Positions 1-11,300 of a DNA stretch of 64,000 nt are shown here, in pieces. Location: the NCBI GenBank assembly GCA_036674765.1, contig JARVKI010000025.1, positions 248,001 through 312,000 on the forward strand, given 5' to 3'. The notes under the pieces are model-generated. The model saw only the letters and a list, made by a program, of their open reading frames with translations. It made no database searches and was not told the DNA's origin. Numbering within the stretch: position 1 is the first letter of the stretch; every line of letters begins with the position of its first letter. A program made the position numbers and the translations under genes. Source of the stretch: Seiridium cupressi. Taxonomy: Eukaryota > Ascomycota > Sordariomycetes > Amphisphaeriales > Sporocadaceae.

Positions 1-1620
1 AAGTCAAATTGCTGAACAAGGTGCGCCGTCTACCTTCCGACCTAGCTACGACTCAACTATTGCAAACTGCAAAATCTTTCTTTCTGCCATTAACGTCTAC
101 AACTAAATTGGCTGAGCACGGTTTACCTCGCAAGAACGATCAACCCACGTCGCAGAAGTGTTGTCGATCTGATCTGTATCCATAGCTAGTACCACTATAC
201 TTACTAAGCTAGAAAGAGGTTGGATTTCCGCATGACCGTCACTGCTCAGCATATGCCGCCCATCATATGACCGTCGTGTAGATTCACTCGGAAGCCGCAG
301 TACCTTTCTGCAGAGGACAATTGGCAACAACCGAGGCTGGGAGTGTTCCGCTACGAATACCAGAACAGCGCAAGCTATGTACCTAGGTAGAGATCAGCTC
401 CTAGTTCGTTCCTGAGGTCCAACGGCGATAGGTAAATGATCGTCGACTAGGAGATGGTCTAGTCTCCATCCCCGAGGTGTTCACCCGTCTTGACGTGCCG
501 ATGCACCTTGTTTGGTGGATCCTGACTCTCGAGCCTAGCGTTGCACGGCGTAGTCGCCGGAGGACGCGGACGATATCCTCAACATTTCTGGCGTTTCAAA
601 AGTTCCAAGATTGACAGCCCTATGTAACCACACTGAAAGTGTTGGTTGGGAAAGGCGAGGGGTGTACCTCAGAGCTCTTTTCCAAACCATTCCAACTAGG
701 CTGGCAAGTTTCAGAGTTGTCTTGATTCCCTTTCGCGGCTCGATCAAGTTGTAGATAGGTGTAGTGTTGACTCGAGGTGCCAACAGTGCTAGTAGGCTCT
801 CCTGCGGGAACGACACGAGTGAGCCACGAGGTCAGCTGCATTGAATAAGTGGGCGTTTCCCAAAACACGGCCTAGAGGGTTTGCCCTTGATAGGATCTAG
901 CAGGTCATTGGGTGAACCAGATGCAGGCTGGGAGATATCCGTAAACCCCGAGCTCTAGCCCTGCTCCAGAGTGTGGAGATGAGAATTCCAACGTAGCCGT
1001 TCCCATTCCCATTCCCTGTTCTTATTTTCCCCGTTCTTATCTTCCCCCAACAATGGTTCACGCCGGGTCCTACGCAAGTGCCTTGCATCTGTCTCGCTCA
1101 CGCGGAGCCGGTTCTGGACCAACTGACTCAAACCCTAATGACGGTGAGCCAATCTAGCTGGGCAATCTCAATGGCGCGTCCCTTTATTCCAAGCCGGAAA
1201 TCGTAATCTGCGTAAGGCTAGCAGAAGTCTTCTCCCTAGCTGGGATGGAAGCTCCAAACTGCCCCTTGTCATCCGCATGCCCGAGAGGCTCATTCTAGAT
1301 GACGCCTGAGCTATGCCGTCGACGCTCTAGCGCTGTCTGCTTTGCACGGTGGGGATTGGAGAATCTGGGGAATACGCGGGGGTTGAGTTCGCAGCGCATC
1401 GCTAGCGCCCCAGGTCATGTACGCCTCCTCAGGCCAGAATAGCACGATTGGGAGGCGCCAGGGGGGGTTGCACACCTGCTCGGCGTCCGGACTCACGGCA
1501 ATTACTTTACTGTTGTCACGCTGTTCTACACCTGGACTGAAGCGTCCGCGTCAGCAGCGCCAGCATCACGGAGTCATGGAGAATGCCTAGGGTGCTTTTT
1601 TCCTTGTTGCGGGGAAGAGG
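1..1620. other. No recognisable gene; upstream region of acetate transporter
   Basis: I see only short open frames with no domain or splice structure on either strand. A small imperfect pyrimidine-rich tandem patch (CCCATT/CTTATT-type units) lies near 1000-1050. The stretch ends at the probable core promoter of the transporter gene at 1780. Confidence 0.5.
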
Positions 1621-1623
1621 ACG

Positions 1624-1629
1624 TATAAG
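1624..1629 (+). promoter_or_regulatory. TATA-like box upstream of the acetate transporter
   Basis: TATAAG sits about 150 bp before the ATG at 1780, a plausible distance given a fungal 5' leader. It is assigned by motif and position only. Confidence 0.35.
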
Positions 1630-1779
1630 TAGCAATGGCTGCCCATGAAGCCATTTTCGTAGTTTTACTCTTATTTGAGTGTGGAATTAATTCTTTCTAT
1701 CGGTCAAAAAAAGAAAATAGTTCATTCGGTATCATCATCACCAGGCCACATTTCGAACGTCCAATCGAGCGATAGCACT

Positions 1780-2873
1780 ATGGAAGAATACGGACCCATC
1801 AGCAATGGCCACAGCAATGGTAACGGCCATCAACACCTATCGAAGGAGATGACCCCCGACGAGGCTTTGAAGCGGATGAGGACAGGAGGGAGCATCTCCC
1901 TTAGCCCAGAGCTTTTCGAGAAACTCTATCTCTCTCCCGAGAACCGGGTGAAGGGTGAACTACGGAAAACCTTTGGCAACCCAACTCCTCTGTCCGTCGA
2001 CCAATTGAAAACTCGCACCAGAACCTGATCAACTAACTTGTCTATGCAGTGCCATTGTAGGCTTCGTTATGTGTCTGGGTCCACTCTCTTGCGATCTGAT
2101 GGGCTGGCGAGGAGCAGGTGGAAGTGGCGCTGCAGGCATGTAAGTTCATCATCGTCGGACTCTTTGACGATACGTGAACAGATACTGATTGATGGATCAG
2201 ACCAAGTTATCTCTTCTTCGGAGGTGTCCTTATGATACTCGGCGGGCTTCTCGAGTTCTTCCTTGGCAACACCTTCCCGTTTGTCGTATTCCTATCGTTT
2301 GGTGCCTTCTGGCTGAGTTACGGCGGCGTACTGTTACCTCAATTCAATGCCTACGCTGCTTATGCACCAGCCGATGCGGCTTCGCCTGCTGCGGGCCTCG
2401 CGACTACGGGTTTCAATGCAAGTTTTGGTAAGAGATTGGAATAACACATCCCCACTGTCTATTCACATGCTCACAACATACAGGGTTCTACACATTGTCC
2501 ATGGCACTTCTGTGCTTCGTCTTCCTGATGTGCTCAGTCAGAACCAACATTGTCTTCGTCATCATCTTCCTGACCCTTGTGCTCACCCTGACTCTGATCA
2601 CGGGCGCTTATTGGGCATTGGCCATGGACTATGTAGGCAACGCAGCCTTGGCCGGAAGACTCTTGGTTGTAAGTTCTTCTACAATTCGCAAACGCGCTCG
2701 TCTAACTTGATTTATAGGGAGCTGGCGCTTCCGGATTTGTGACTACAGCCTGTGGATGGTGGTTGCTGCTTGTGATGCTGTTCGCCTCCGTCGACTTCCC
2801 CTTGGCTTTGCCCGTCGGTGATCTTAGCACCATGGTCAAGGGCGGAAAAGATCGACGCAAGGCAAAGGTATAA
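1780..2873 (+). CDS. Acetate/ammonium transporter, GPR1/FUN34/YaaH (Ato) family
   Basis: This is a plasma-membrane acetate (succinate/ammonia-linked) transporter of the Ato/Ady2/AcpA type. Four introns fit GT-AG and keep the frame: 1992-2049, 2140-2200, 2428-2483 and 2669-2717. The product is 289 aa, the usual size for the family. The N-terminus is a hydrophilic tail rich in Asn, Gly and His, and the family signature NPTPL follows just before the first membrane helix. Six hydrophobic segments follow, including GGVLMILGGLLEFFLG and FPFVVFLSFGAFWLSYGG. The C-terminus is short and basic (KGGKDRRKAKV). The ATG at 1780 was chosen because the longer frame upstream starts at TTG. Family assignment is firm; the exact substrate is inference. 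Confidence 0.93.
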
Positions 2874-4169
2874 TCGGAGGTTAAGGGGCTATAATGGGTC
2901 GTCTGGAATCGCCATCGACAGGATGCGCATAGTCTCAGGCTGCGGGGTGACCCTCAAAACGACCAAGGCATGGAAAGATTAATGATATCTGCAAGGAGTC
3001 AGGCGTTAGTCGAACTAAAGGGTACCCAATCTAGAGTGATCCGGCTCAGGCTTGTGGCATTCATAATGTGGTGGGCGATAAAAATGAGCATAGCGCCCTG
3101 GATTTAATGTATCAATTGATGATCAAGTTGCACAAATCCTAACGTTAGTACTTCCGCAACACAATCTCTTCAGTCACTTGAAAGAACTGCATCAAGCCAG
3201 GAAAGCCCAATGATCTATCCAAGCATTTCCACATCTACAACTCAGGACTCGATCGTTCTACTGCTGCGATGCATTGTTCTTCCGGGATCCACGGTCTGAC
3301 CATACCATCTTCGGCACGCGCACGGAGACAAGTAGAAGTACGGGTTGGGAGACCTCAATTAATTCTCAAATTAGTCAAAAATACGACAGAAGCTGCTTCG
3401 AGAACAGCTTCCGGGGACATCATCTAGGAGCCGCATGATCAATGGCAGTGTTATCGCAGCATCCCGCCTCACGGCTGTACGATTGACAAATGGGAACGCA
3501 TCTTGTCACCCCCTGTACCTGCATGTTCGCACCGCCCAAATAGGAAGTCGGGCTAGCAACATTCGTAAGCCTTGGCTTCTTGAATGGGCATCACTTGTGA
3601 TTTCCACCTATATTGCACTCCAACCAATTCAAAATGCGGGATGTTGGTGCCGTCGGTACTTGGGAGCTGTGACCGGTTTCCTGCTATTTCCCGCCTGATT
3701 GGACGGAAGTTTCAAATTGCCCAATCTCAGGTGCGCGGCGATGACTATGCGCAGCTTTCTAGTTAGAGGATAACCCATCACCACAGTGGACCAATGTGAG
3801 GATGTCGTCACGGCATTGATAACGACTGCCTAGCCGAAGACGTCAATCGCGAAAGGCCTCGCATCATCTAAATATTCAATATTGAGTTATTCGTTTGAAA
3901 CTCGGTTTCGTCCGTCGAGTTCGTCCCAACTTCCGGATCCGGCAACCCCCCGATGACAACATTAATGCGGGATCGGCGCAAGGTCTCGCTATGGCACTGG
4001 TCGTCGATCCGTCCCCACGTACCGGCACAGCGGGCCATTAGAGACCCTGGCATCCGATCAATCATATGGCAGCATGTGTCTGTCACGGGCTCGAGCAGAG
4101 GCTTGGCCATTCCAGTAGATATAGCTTGAATGTCAGCCATAATGCGCAGCCTGTCCGCTTCTCTGCGAT
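2874..4169. other. Intergenic, no gene recognised
   Basis: Short frames only. The minus-strand frames at about 3870-4360 run antisense into the start of the next gene. They have some protein-like composition but no recognisable domain or consistent splicing, so I treat them as shadows. Confidence 0.4.
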
Positions 4170-5132
4170 ATGAAGCGAGGCGCCTGGCTTCGACGTCGCT
4201 TCAAGCTCGTCCAAGGTCGTCTCGACAACATGTTCAAGCGACGTGATTCCGCTGTCGTCGTCGACGACGCCGCCGATGCCGCCGATGCTGTCGCGCAGCA
4301 TCGCGCGGAGGCTGAGGCCAAGCTCGAAGGGAGGATCCAGCCGCTGGTTCCCGTCTCCCAAGGAACCAATACAATGCCCAGGAGGCGCAATTCACACGCT
4401 GTGCGTGAAAGCAACGGGGCCAGAACATCCCTGAGACACTCGAGGCACTCTTTCGTTAGCCAGCACTTCGCCATGGCCGCTGTGACTGCAGGGTGTGGGC
4501 AGGGCCTAGGCTGGAGCATGGCCGACGTGCAAACGAGCCATCCAGACGAGTCGCTTGTTGTTTCGAGAGAGAACATGTTCCGTGAGGACGGCGAGCATAT
4601 TGGGCGGACTTTCGTGGCGAGGTCCAACAAGAGGAAGAGTCAGTTCTGGTACAGCATACTTGATCCGTCCATGGGCCTTGGAGAAGGTGCACATCACAAT
4701 GACGATGCGGCATACTCAGAACAAGCAAACTACATCCGGGATATGATGGAGTCGGGCAACTTCGACCTCCATCAATTTGGATTGAGCAAGGACGCCATCG
4801 ATGACCCCAACTTCCAGACAGCTCTTCATGCGGCCCTGGAGAGCTTCCCACCTGGCATGGCTGCACAGATCATTGAAGCGGCTGCCACACGCGAAGAAGG
4901 TCATGATGAGGAGGTCAAGCGGCCCGTCTCGTCTATCCAGAAGGCGAGATTCAGTATCGCGATCGCGAGTAAGACGGCCTGGCACGATCTCCGAAGGGCA
5001 AGCAACAGGTGGTCTCGGGTCGGCGCGAGGCGAGATTCAGACATCAAGTTGTACGAGAAGCCAAGGTTTTCGAGTAGAGTATGGTCGCGGGTATCTTGGG
5101 GCAAGAAGAAGACCAGTTATATGGCTTATTGA
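4170..5132 (+). CDS. Hypothetical basic protein, 320 aa
   Basis: I do not recognise this protein. It is a single uninterrupted frame starting at ATG. Residues 1-30 are strongly basic (MKRGAWLRRRFKLVQGR), followed by an Asp/Ala-rich stretch (about 29-50) and an Arg/Ser-rich low-complexity part. A more ordered segment at about 180-250 (RDMMESGNFDLHQFGLSKD, then an Ala-rich helix) follows. The C-terminus is again basic and Ser/Arg-rich. No signal peptide or membrane segment is seen. The basic N- and C-terminal arms could bind nucleic acid or membranes, but that is speculation. Base composition is richer in G+C than the flanks, as expected for coding sequence. An antisense open frame covers part of the 5' end. 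Confidence 0.6.
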   Translation: MKRGAWLRRRFKLVQGRLDNMFKRRDSAVVVDDAADAADAVAQHRAEAEAKLEGRIQPLVPVSQGTNTMPRRRNSHAVRESNGARTSLRHSRHSFVSQHFAMAAVTAGCGQGLGWSMADVQTSHPDESLVVSRENMFREDGEHIGRTFVARSNKRKSQFWYSILDPSMGLGEGAHHNDDAAYSEQANYIRDMMESGNFDLHQFGLSKDAIDDPNFQTALHAALESFPPGMAAQIIEAAATREEGHDEEVKRPVSSIQKARFSIAIASKTAWHDLRRASNRWSRVGARRDSDIKLYEKPRFSSRVWSRVSWGKKKTSYMAY

Positions 5133-5677
5133 TTTGCACTGCGTGATGAAAGGGGCTTCGGCGTTGGTTGCTTCTGGTTAGATGGGTGCGAGGGGGCACG
5201 TGGCATGATTCCCACTCATAGTTCAATCATTTTAGCGTTGCTTTAAGCAATTTCGTACGTCAAGAGGTAGTCGGTCTGTTTATCGGGTAATTTGTGACTG
5301 CTAGTCGCCTACAAGTCCTCTTGAGCGCGATATTCCCATTCATCCATGCCTGTTTACAGCGCTCAGTAGCACTTCTTAGGGGTTGACACTAACGCTGCTA
5401 ATTACATACAGGGCAGCAGGGGAGCTAAAGCAGCTCGACGCGGATAGTCTATGACGATCAAAGAAATGGACGAGACACTCAACCCCACATCACGCTATCG
5501 ATACGGTATGCAAGTGCGGCCTCATGGATAGTCGACAGATGAACATCAACATGAGGTCATATTAGTAAACATAGTCGATGCGCGCCTAGTCACAGCCTCG
5601 TCTTCGCGACAGCCAACGTAGTCCACAGTTGCGTCGACCTCCATATATATATATGAACAGAAGTTAATCCAAGTATC
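5133..5677. other. Intergenic; promoter region of epoxide hydrolase
   Basis: No gene is seen. A run of alternating AT (CATATATATATATG) at about 5642-5655 lies some 25-35 bp before the next start codon and may be the TATA element or an AT-rich leader. Confidence 0.4.
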
Positions 5678-6907
5678 ATGGCCTCACTCAAGATCCAAGA
5701 ATTTGACCCGTCCATCCCTAGATCCGAAGTCGAAAGACTGTGGCGTAAGCTTAAAGATACACGCTTGCCAGAGAACCCCGTTGTCCCAGATGCAGGCGAC
5801 GACTACGGTCCTCCACTGCCATGGGTTCGCAAGCTCTACAACAAGTGGTGCAATGACTATGATTGGGAATCAGCACAGCGTAAGATCTCAGGCTGGAGAC
5901 ATTACACGACAGAGATCGAAAACCTCCGCATCCACTTCGTGCATGAGCCGGCGAAGCGGAACAAGGAGAAGGCGATCCCGCTGCTGCTGGTTCACGGGTG
6001 GCCGGGCAGTTGGTTCGAGTTCTCCCGCTGTATCGATCCGCTAAGCAATCCTGATGGTGGCGAGCAGGCATTTCATGTCGTCGTTGCTTCTATTCCGGGG
6101 TTCACATGGTCATCTGGGCCACCACGCGACTGGACGCTCCAGGATACCGCAAGAATTTTCGACAAACTCATGCGTGGATTGGGATATCAGACATATGCGG
6201 CCCAAGGAGGCGATTGGGGGCATTGGGTCATGCGAGAGCTCGGTGCCAAATACAGCGATACGTGCAAAGCGGTACATACGAACATGTGCCCTTCTCTTCC
6301 ACCGGTGCCCAAGGACCAGTGGAACGAGAGAGAGCAGACAGCTCAAGCAATGACGGATTGGTGGCTGGGCAAGCCTCGATACGAGACGCATATGGGCTAC
6401 GCGATAGAAATGCGCACTCGACCGCAGACGATTGGCATCGCTCTATCCGACAATCCGGTGGGCATCATGATGTGGGTCGGAGAGAAGTACTACGAGCTCG
6501 TCGACCCTAAATATCGCGACCTCGAAGATAAGGATTTCGTGGACGACGTTTTGACGACCTTGTGCCTGTACTTCTTCACCAGTCCTAGCATCATAACAAG
6601 TTGCCTGTGCTACACCAACAATGTTCGGCACGAAGATTACGTGGACTTCAATACGAAGCCAGAAAATCTCATCAAGGCGCCCTTTGGATTCTCGAGCTTC
6701 CGATATGATATCTCGCCGGTCACTCAGCGGACAGCTGCTACTACCGGTAACTGTAAATGGTTCAGAGGTATGCCCCGGTAGCTAGATGTTAATGACTGTT
6801 ACTGATTAGGGATAGAATATGATCATGGTGGACATTTCGCCGCCTTGGAGTCTTCAAAAGAGCTTGTACAGGACCTGAGGGAATGCTTTGCAGAGCTGTA
6901 CGGCTAG
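5678..6907 (+). CDS. Epoxide hydrolase (EHN domain plus alpha/beta-hydrolase)
   Basis: It hydrolyses epoxides to vicinal diols through an Asp-linked ester intermediate. The N-terminal EHN domain (about residues 5-115) is followed by the alpha/beta-hydrolase core. The oxyanion motif HGWPGSW is at 106-112 and the nucleophile is Asp179 in QGGDWG. After a 42-bp intron (6768-6809) the frame continues into HGGHFAALE, giving catalytic His372. Without that intron the protein would stop early at 367 aa and lose its histidine, so the splice is well supported. The spliced length is 395 aa, normal for fungal epoxide hydrolases of this type. No signal peptide is seen, so it is probably cytosolic. The role (xenobiotic detoxification or tailoring) is not shown by neighbours. 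Confidence 0.92.
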
Positions 6908-7349
6908 AACAATGGAATAATTATTGTTCATGCTTGGGTTTTTGATGGTCTAATGACCGGTGGATGTGTCTCTGAATCGGAATAATTCAATACCATGTGA
7001 GCCGTTTGTGACTTTGCAATCCCGCCGCTTTGATTTGACATCCACCACGTGAAATGAATTTGGATTGGTGAATTTTTGTCGCTGTCGCCCAGTAACCATG
7101 ACTTCAGATAATTTTCAGGTCGACACAACTGCCATTATTCCTTGTCGACAACTGTTATCACAGCTGTTCACACTCAATTTTCAGCCTTGAAAATTTTGCG
7201 GTTCATCAAATCGACGAACACCACAACATTTGCGCATCGTCGCCATCATCCCACCATTCTCATAATTACTATCCACCACAATCGACGATAATTACAGTCC
7301 CACGCCTACCCAGCAACGATCAAGTTACAGTAGCAGATTCACCAGGAGG

Positions 7350-8384
7350 ATGACATCGTTTCACCAGTTCGCGCTCCTCCCACCAGAACTCCAGATCCAG
7401 ATCTGGAAAGACGCCTTGTCCGAAGAGGCACAAGATCGCATTGCGATCTTTGACGACATTGCAAGCAGGATCCTCCCAACGCCTCACCTCCTGTCATCAC
7501 TACTCTGCGTTAATACACAGAGTCGATCCGAAGCACTTAGAGTTTATACGACTGATATAGAGGTTTTCATCCTTCCCGATCAAGATCAGATCAAGGAGGC
7601 AGGATACGACTGGGTCACTCTGCCCCAGTCTGTTGTCAATGAACTGGGAATCTCTAGAGGTGTCATCCACTTGAACCTATCATCGGACACCTTCTTTGTA
7701 GCTAAGCACAACGGCTATTTGAGGGACATTGAGTACATACTCTCGAGAAGCCAATGGACGAAAACTCTCTCTCAACGGTGGTGGGGTCGCAGCGGCCCAC
7801 GAAGCTGGGAAACGGCAATTTCGGCCAGGTTGTCGCTTGGTCAAACTGCCTGTGTGAACCGGCTCGCTTTCCTCGACTACGTAAGCTTCATGCACTCGCC
7901 ATATTGCTGCCACGACCATCGCCAGAAGTTCTTCGCCAAGTTTTCAACGCGGACCATGACCAGGGTGTTCCCAAACATAACCCACCGTCAGCACATATTC
8001 ATGGACATCGACTGGTGGTATTTCCGTTACGAGATATTGCATGATCTCTCTAGGCGCCCTTTGGCAAGATTCATGCGAACCCATGGCCAGAATGCATGCG
8101 TATTCACCAGAGAACCCAAGAAATCAACTCCAGTTTCTCATCTGCCTAGAGAGAGGTTCGAATACAGCTTCGTGCCTGGGGTGGAAGCCCTTAACCCAAC
8201 CGTCGAGATCCCTGATTCGTCAAACTATGACGTCCAGAGAGCACATTACGCTCGCGCTTGTCGAGGAGAAGCAGATGGGGAAATAGACGAACGTGTCGTG
8301 AAAGCCATCGAACGCACAGCACTGCAGGGTTTTTATGAGGGAGTTCAATCCTATGGCTTACAGTGGGGAGTATCTATTTGGTAA
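7350..8384 (+). CDS. 2EXR-domain protein, 344 aa
   Basis: It is a single exon starting at ATG. The N-terminus (FALLPPELQIQIWKDALSEE, residues 7-26) is the signature of the fungal 2EXR family, a short F-box-like N-terminal module found in large lineage-expanded families of unknown function. The rest has the family's usual mixed alpha/beta character, with Trp- and His-rich patches. No signal peptide or membrane span is visible. The family is common in Pezizomycotina and its members are poorly characterised. Family membership is seen in sequence; function is unknown. Confidence 0.8.
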   Translation: MTSFHQFALLPPELQIQIWKDALSEEAQDRIAIFDDIASRILPTPHLLSSLLCVNTQSRSEALRVYTTDIEVFILPDQDQIKEAGYDWVTLPQSVVNELGISRGVIHLNLSSDTFFVAKHNGYLRDIEYILSRSQWTKTLSQRWWGRSGPRSWETAISARLSLGQTACVNRLAFLDYVSFMHSPYCCHDHRQKFFAKFSTRTMTRVFPNITHRQHIFMDIDWWYFRYEILHDLSRRPLARFMRTHGQNACVFTREPKKSTPVSHLPRERFEYSFVPGVEALNPTVEIPDSSNYDVQRAHYARACRGEADGEIDERVVKAIERTALQGFYEGVQSYGLQWGVSIW

Positions 8385-11300
8385 ATTCCCTGAGAATTAC
8401 GCGAACGTATGGTAATACACTCTACTGGGGCGTGATTACTAGCTTGGTGCCGTTACTGCCACGTTACCTAGAGTGGCTGGGCTTGTGGCTGGTGTTGCTT
8501 TAGAGGTGACAGCCAGTATATGGTATGTCAATATTGTTTCTACGTATAATACGAGAGAATTTCTCAACTCAAAGATTATCCTCGCATCGTGAAGAAAACA
8601 CCGAAAAATATGGATTATGGCTGTAGATAATCTGCAGGCTAATGAATCGAACCCCGGAGATCTGTCCTCGCATAAGCTTGTGGGTTGGCGAACGGAGATG
8701 CTTCGGCGCAGGCGAACTACTGGGTGCGTCCTTGCTGGTTCATGAGATGACAATTGGAATCCAGGTACTCAAGCTGCAGAACATAGCCTGGTGCGGCTGG
8801 CGAAGTCGTCACCCTATCTACCAATAGCATGGATCTTGTCATCGATCCTACTAATAGTGGAAAGCTTAGTCCATGGAGAGACTACGGAAAGGTGCGCGTG
8901 CCGTGCTTTGGGGCTGGAAAATGGACATGTTCAGCTCTCTTGCTTGAATGAGGAGAGGGCAAGTTTTGGACTCAATGGATAGCGAATGAAATGTGTGTGA
9001 ATAGCCTCGTTCTGCTCGCCGGGCGGTCAGCATATTCTGGAAGAACCGAGCGATATCAAGCATCGACGTGGAAACCTGTTTTGGAAGAGACTCGGTAGCT
9101 ATGACCTGAATAGACATGGTGAAAATTTATTTCCGAAGACTAGAGCCTGCCTTCCACGGGCAATGAATCATGAAACTGAGGATCCATCATAATAATGGTG
9201 GTGAGAACCATAGAGATGCTAGCCAGCGTTAACATGTGAGTGGATATTTCCCGCACCTAGCAGGGAAGCTGCATCGACAATTCCAGCATAATTCAATTAG
9301 AGCCGAGACGAACCCACGCACGCATGCTAAACTTAAATAAACGGGTGCTACTACTGGACCGGAATGCGGGACGGCACGAAGCACGACAACGTGAGGGGGG
9401 AGCTGTGACTGATAATGTGGTTCGCGGCTCTCGGCTTCGGTCCATTGCCAGCCTCCTGGAAGGTTTCCGACTGTTATTCCCGGGCGACGATGGTGTATGT
9501 AGGTAGTCAGCATATTGCGGCTGAAAAGCATTTCCCAATAGTTGCTGACGGTCGCTCTTGGCCAGGTAGGGGGCGCAAGTGATTCCAACATCATCGATCA
9601 GCCGCGCGAGTTCCGGGTGCAAAGCTTCCCCAGCGTGCCATTCCCCATGTGCCACTATCAGCGAGGCAGGATGGCTGCGACGGTAAAATCTGCCAGCGTA
9701 GCAATCCGCGCTGTGCAGGTCCGAGTATGAGCAACCAAGACAAGCTGCTTCTGTTTGCATAAGTGCCATGTTAATTGGAGCTAGGTACGGTCCACGAAAG
9801 GAGTTGGAAACATGGCTACCTGAACCGGTCAGACTAGGACGACCACCGTCCTATGCTTGCATGCTCGATTTCCGGCTGAGCCAAGACTGTCGCGGAAGTT
9901 ATCCGGCCACATAAGGGTGCGCGGGAGCAAGGGAAAAAGTTGTCTCTCATCGCACTTCAGCTTGGAGGAGTTGAAAGAATTAGTTAGTGTTTGTCGCTAG
10001 GGCTACCTGCTTGAGGCGGTTCGGAAGCGAGTGAAACATCCCCAAATCCAATGACAAGCATTTGCAGGAGTTGCGGGAGTATCCTATTGGACGGCTATGC
10101 ATGGACCCCTGCAACGCCTCCAAGCGGGCTGTAGGTGGTAGAGGCTGCGAAAAGATGCCCATGACTTGGTAGGCAGGATTTGGCCGTGGTGGACAAGGTC
10201 CAGTGGTATGGATCGTGTTCGCAAGGTTGCTGTCACAAGCTGAAAACATGATATTACGAATTACCGCGTGGGATGTGGCCACCGGCGATGGGAATAAGGG
10301 AATAAACCAGTTTTAGGAAAGCCATGAGCGGCCGACGCTTTCCATCCCACCGCCGTAACACGAGAAAAAATGATCCTTTCTGGGATATGACCAGTCTCCC
10401 TCGTGTCCGCTTCCGGGGGGTGAGACGGCGGTTTAAGCGGCGGCGCCCGAGGCAATTCAATTGTTGGTTCTGTATAGGGCTAGTCCTACAGGTGACCGTC
10501 TTGGCAAGGTGAAACATATCCATGATCGTGATCCTACATAATGGAGACTGCGGCGTGCCGCCCATCGGGCCGGTCGCCCTACTATAGCCCGTGAGTTACG
10601 ACCTAAAGTTAGTGAGCTGGAAATGATTGGTCACAATCTGGACGTTATGGGCTGAAAATTTTCATATTTTGTCTGGAGCCTTGCGAGGATTATCCCTTCC
10701 GTGAAGCTGAAGATTGAACGACGTTGCACCAAGTCAAAGCGAGGTACCCGCGTCGGCGTGCAATCGCCATGGCTATAGCGGTTTGCCGCCGGGAAGAATT
10801 TCTTCTTCTTTCTAGGTCATGGAATGTCCCCATTGCGCAGATTTGATATGCGCGGGTCACTCTCGCTGGCTGGTTCTGGGTATTTTGCATAGCGCGCCCT
10901 CGCGTTGGATGTAACGTACAGCCCACGGCGCATTGCCAACCGAGGCACAGGTCGCGCATTGTGTCAAAGCTATGCCGAGCAGGGCTTGATCACGCATAGT
11001 CTACATGGGCTTTCTTTTTTGGATTTTGCTCCAGATCTACGTAGAATGGCGACGTTGTAGCGACTTTGCAGGATTTGCGGGAAAGCTGCAGCGAGACGCA
11101 ATGCAAGTTACATGCTGCAGCCAACGTCACACTCATCCGCCATGGAGCTTACACCGAAACTAGCTATCCCCGGGACTGTTAGTGGTATGCCGGTGCCATT
11201 CTTCTGTGTCCCCTGGAGAAGAGTTTTCTCGTGTTCCCCGAGTGAACCCAGTTCTCTGATCGCCAGGGCGTGCAATTCCATGGCGTAAGCGTAGCTGTGG

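Noticed and set aside
1675..1779. Longer N-terminus for the acetate transporter
   Set aside because: The extended frame begins at TTG; the ATG at 1780 gives the normal family length.
3868..4361. Minus-strand frames antisense to the 4170 gene
   Set aside because: Some protein-like composition, but no joining splice sites or domain; most likely antisense shadow of a GC-rich coding region.
8641..8665. Minus-strand GGTTCGATTC, tRNA-like
   Set aside because: The upstream sequence on that strand does not fold into a tRNA; no acceptor stem pairs.
9293..9769. 158-codon minus-strand frame
   Set aside because: Considered as a heterokaryon-incompatibility remnant, but no HET motif could be recognised and the composition is random.
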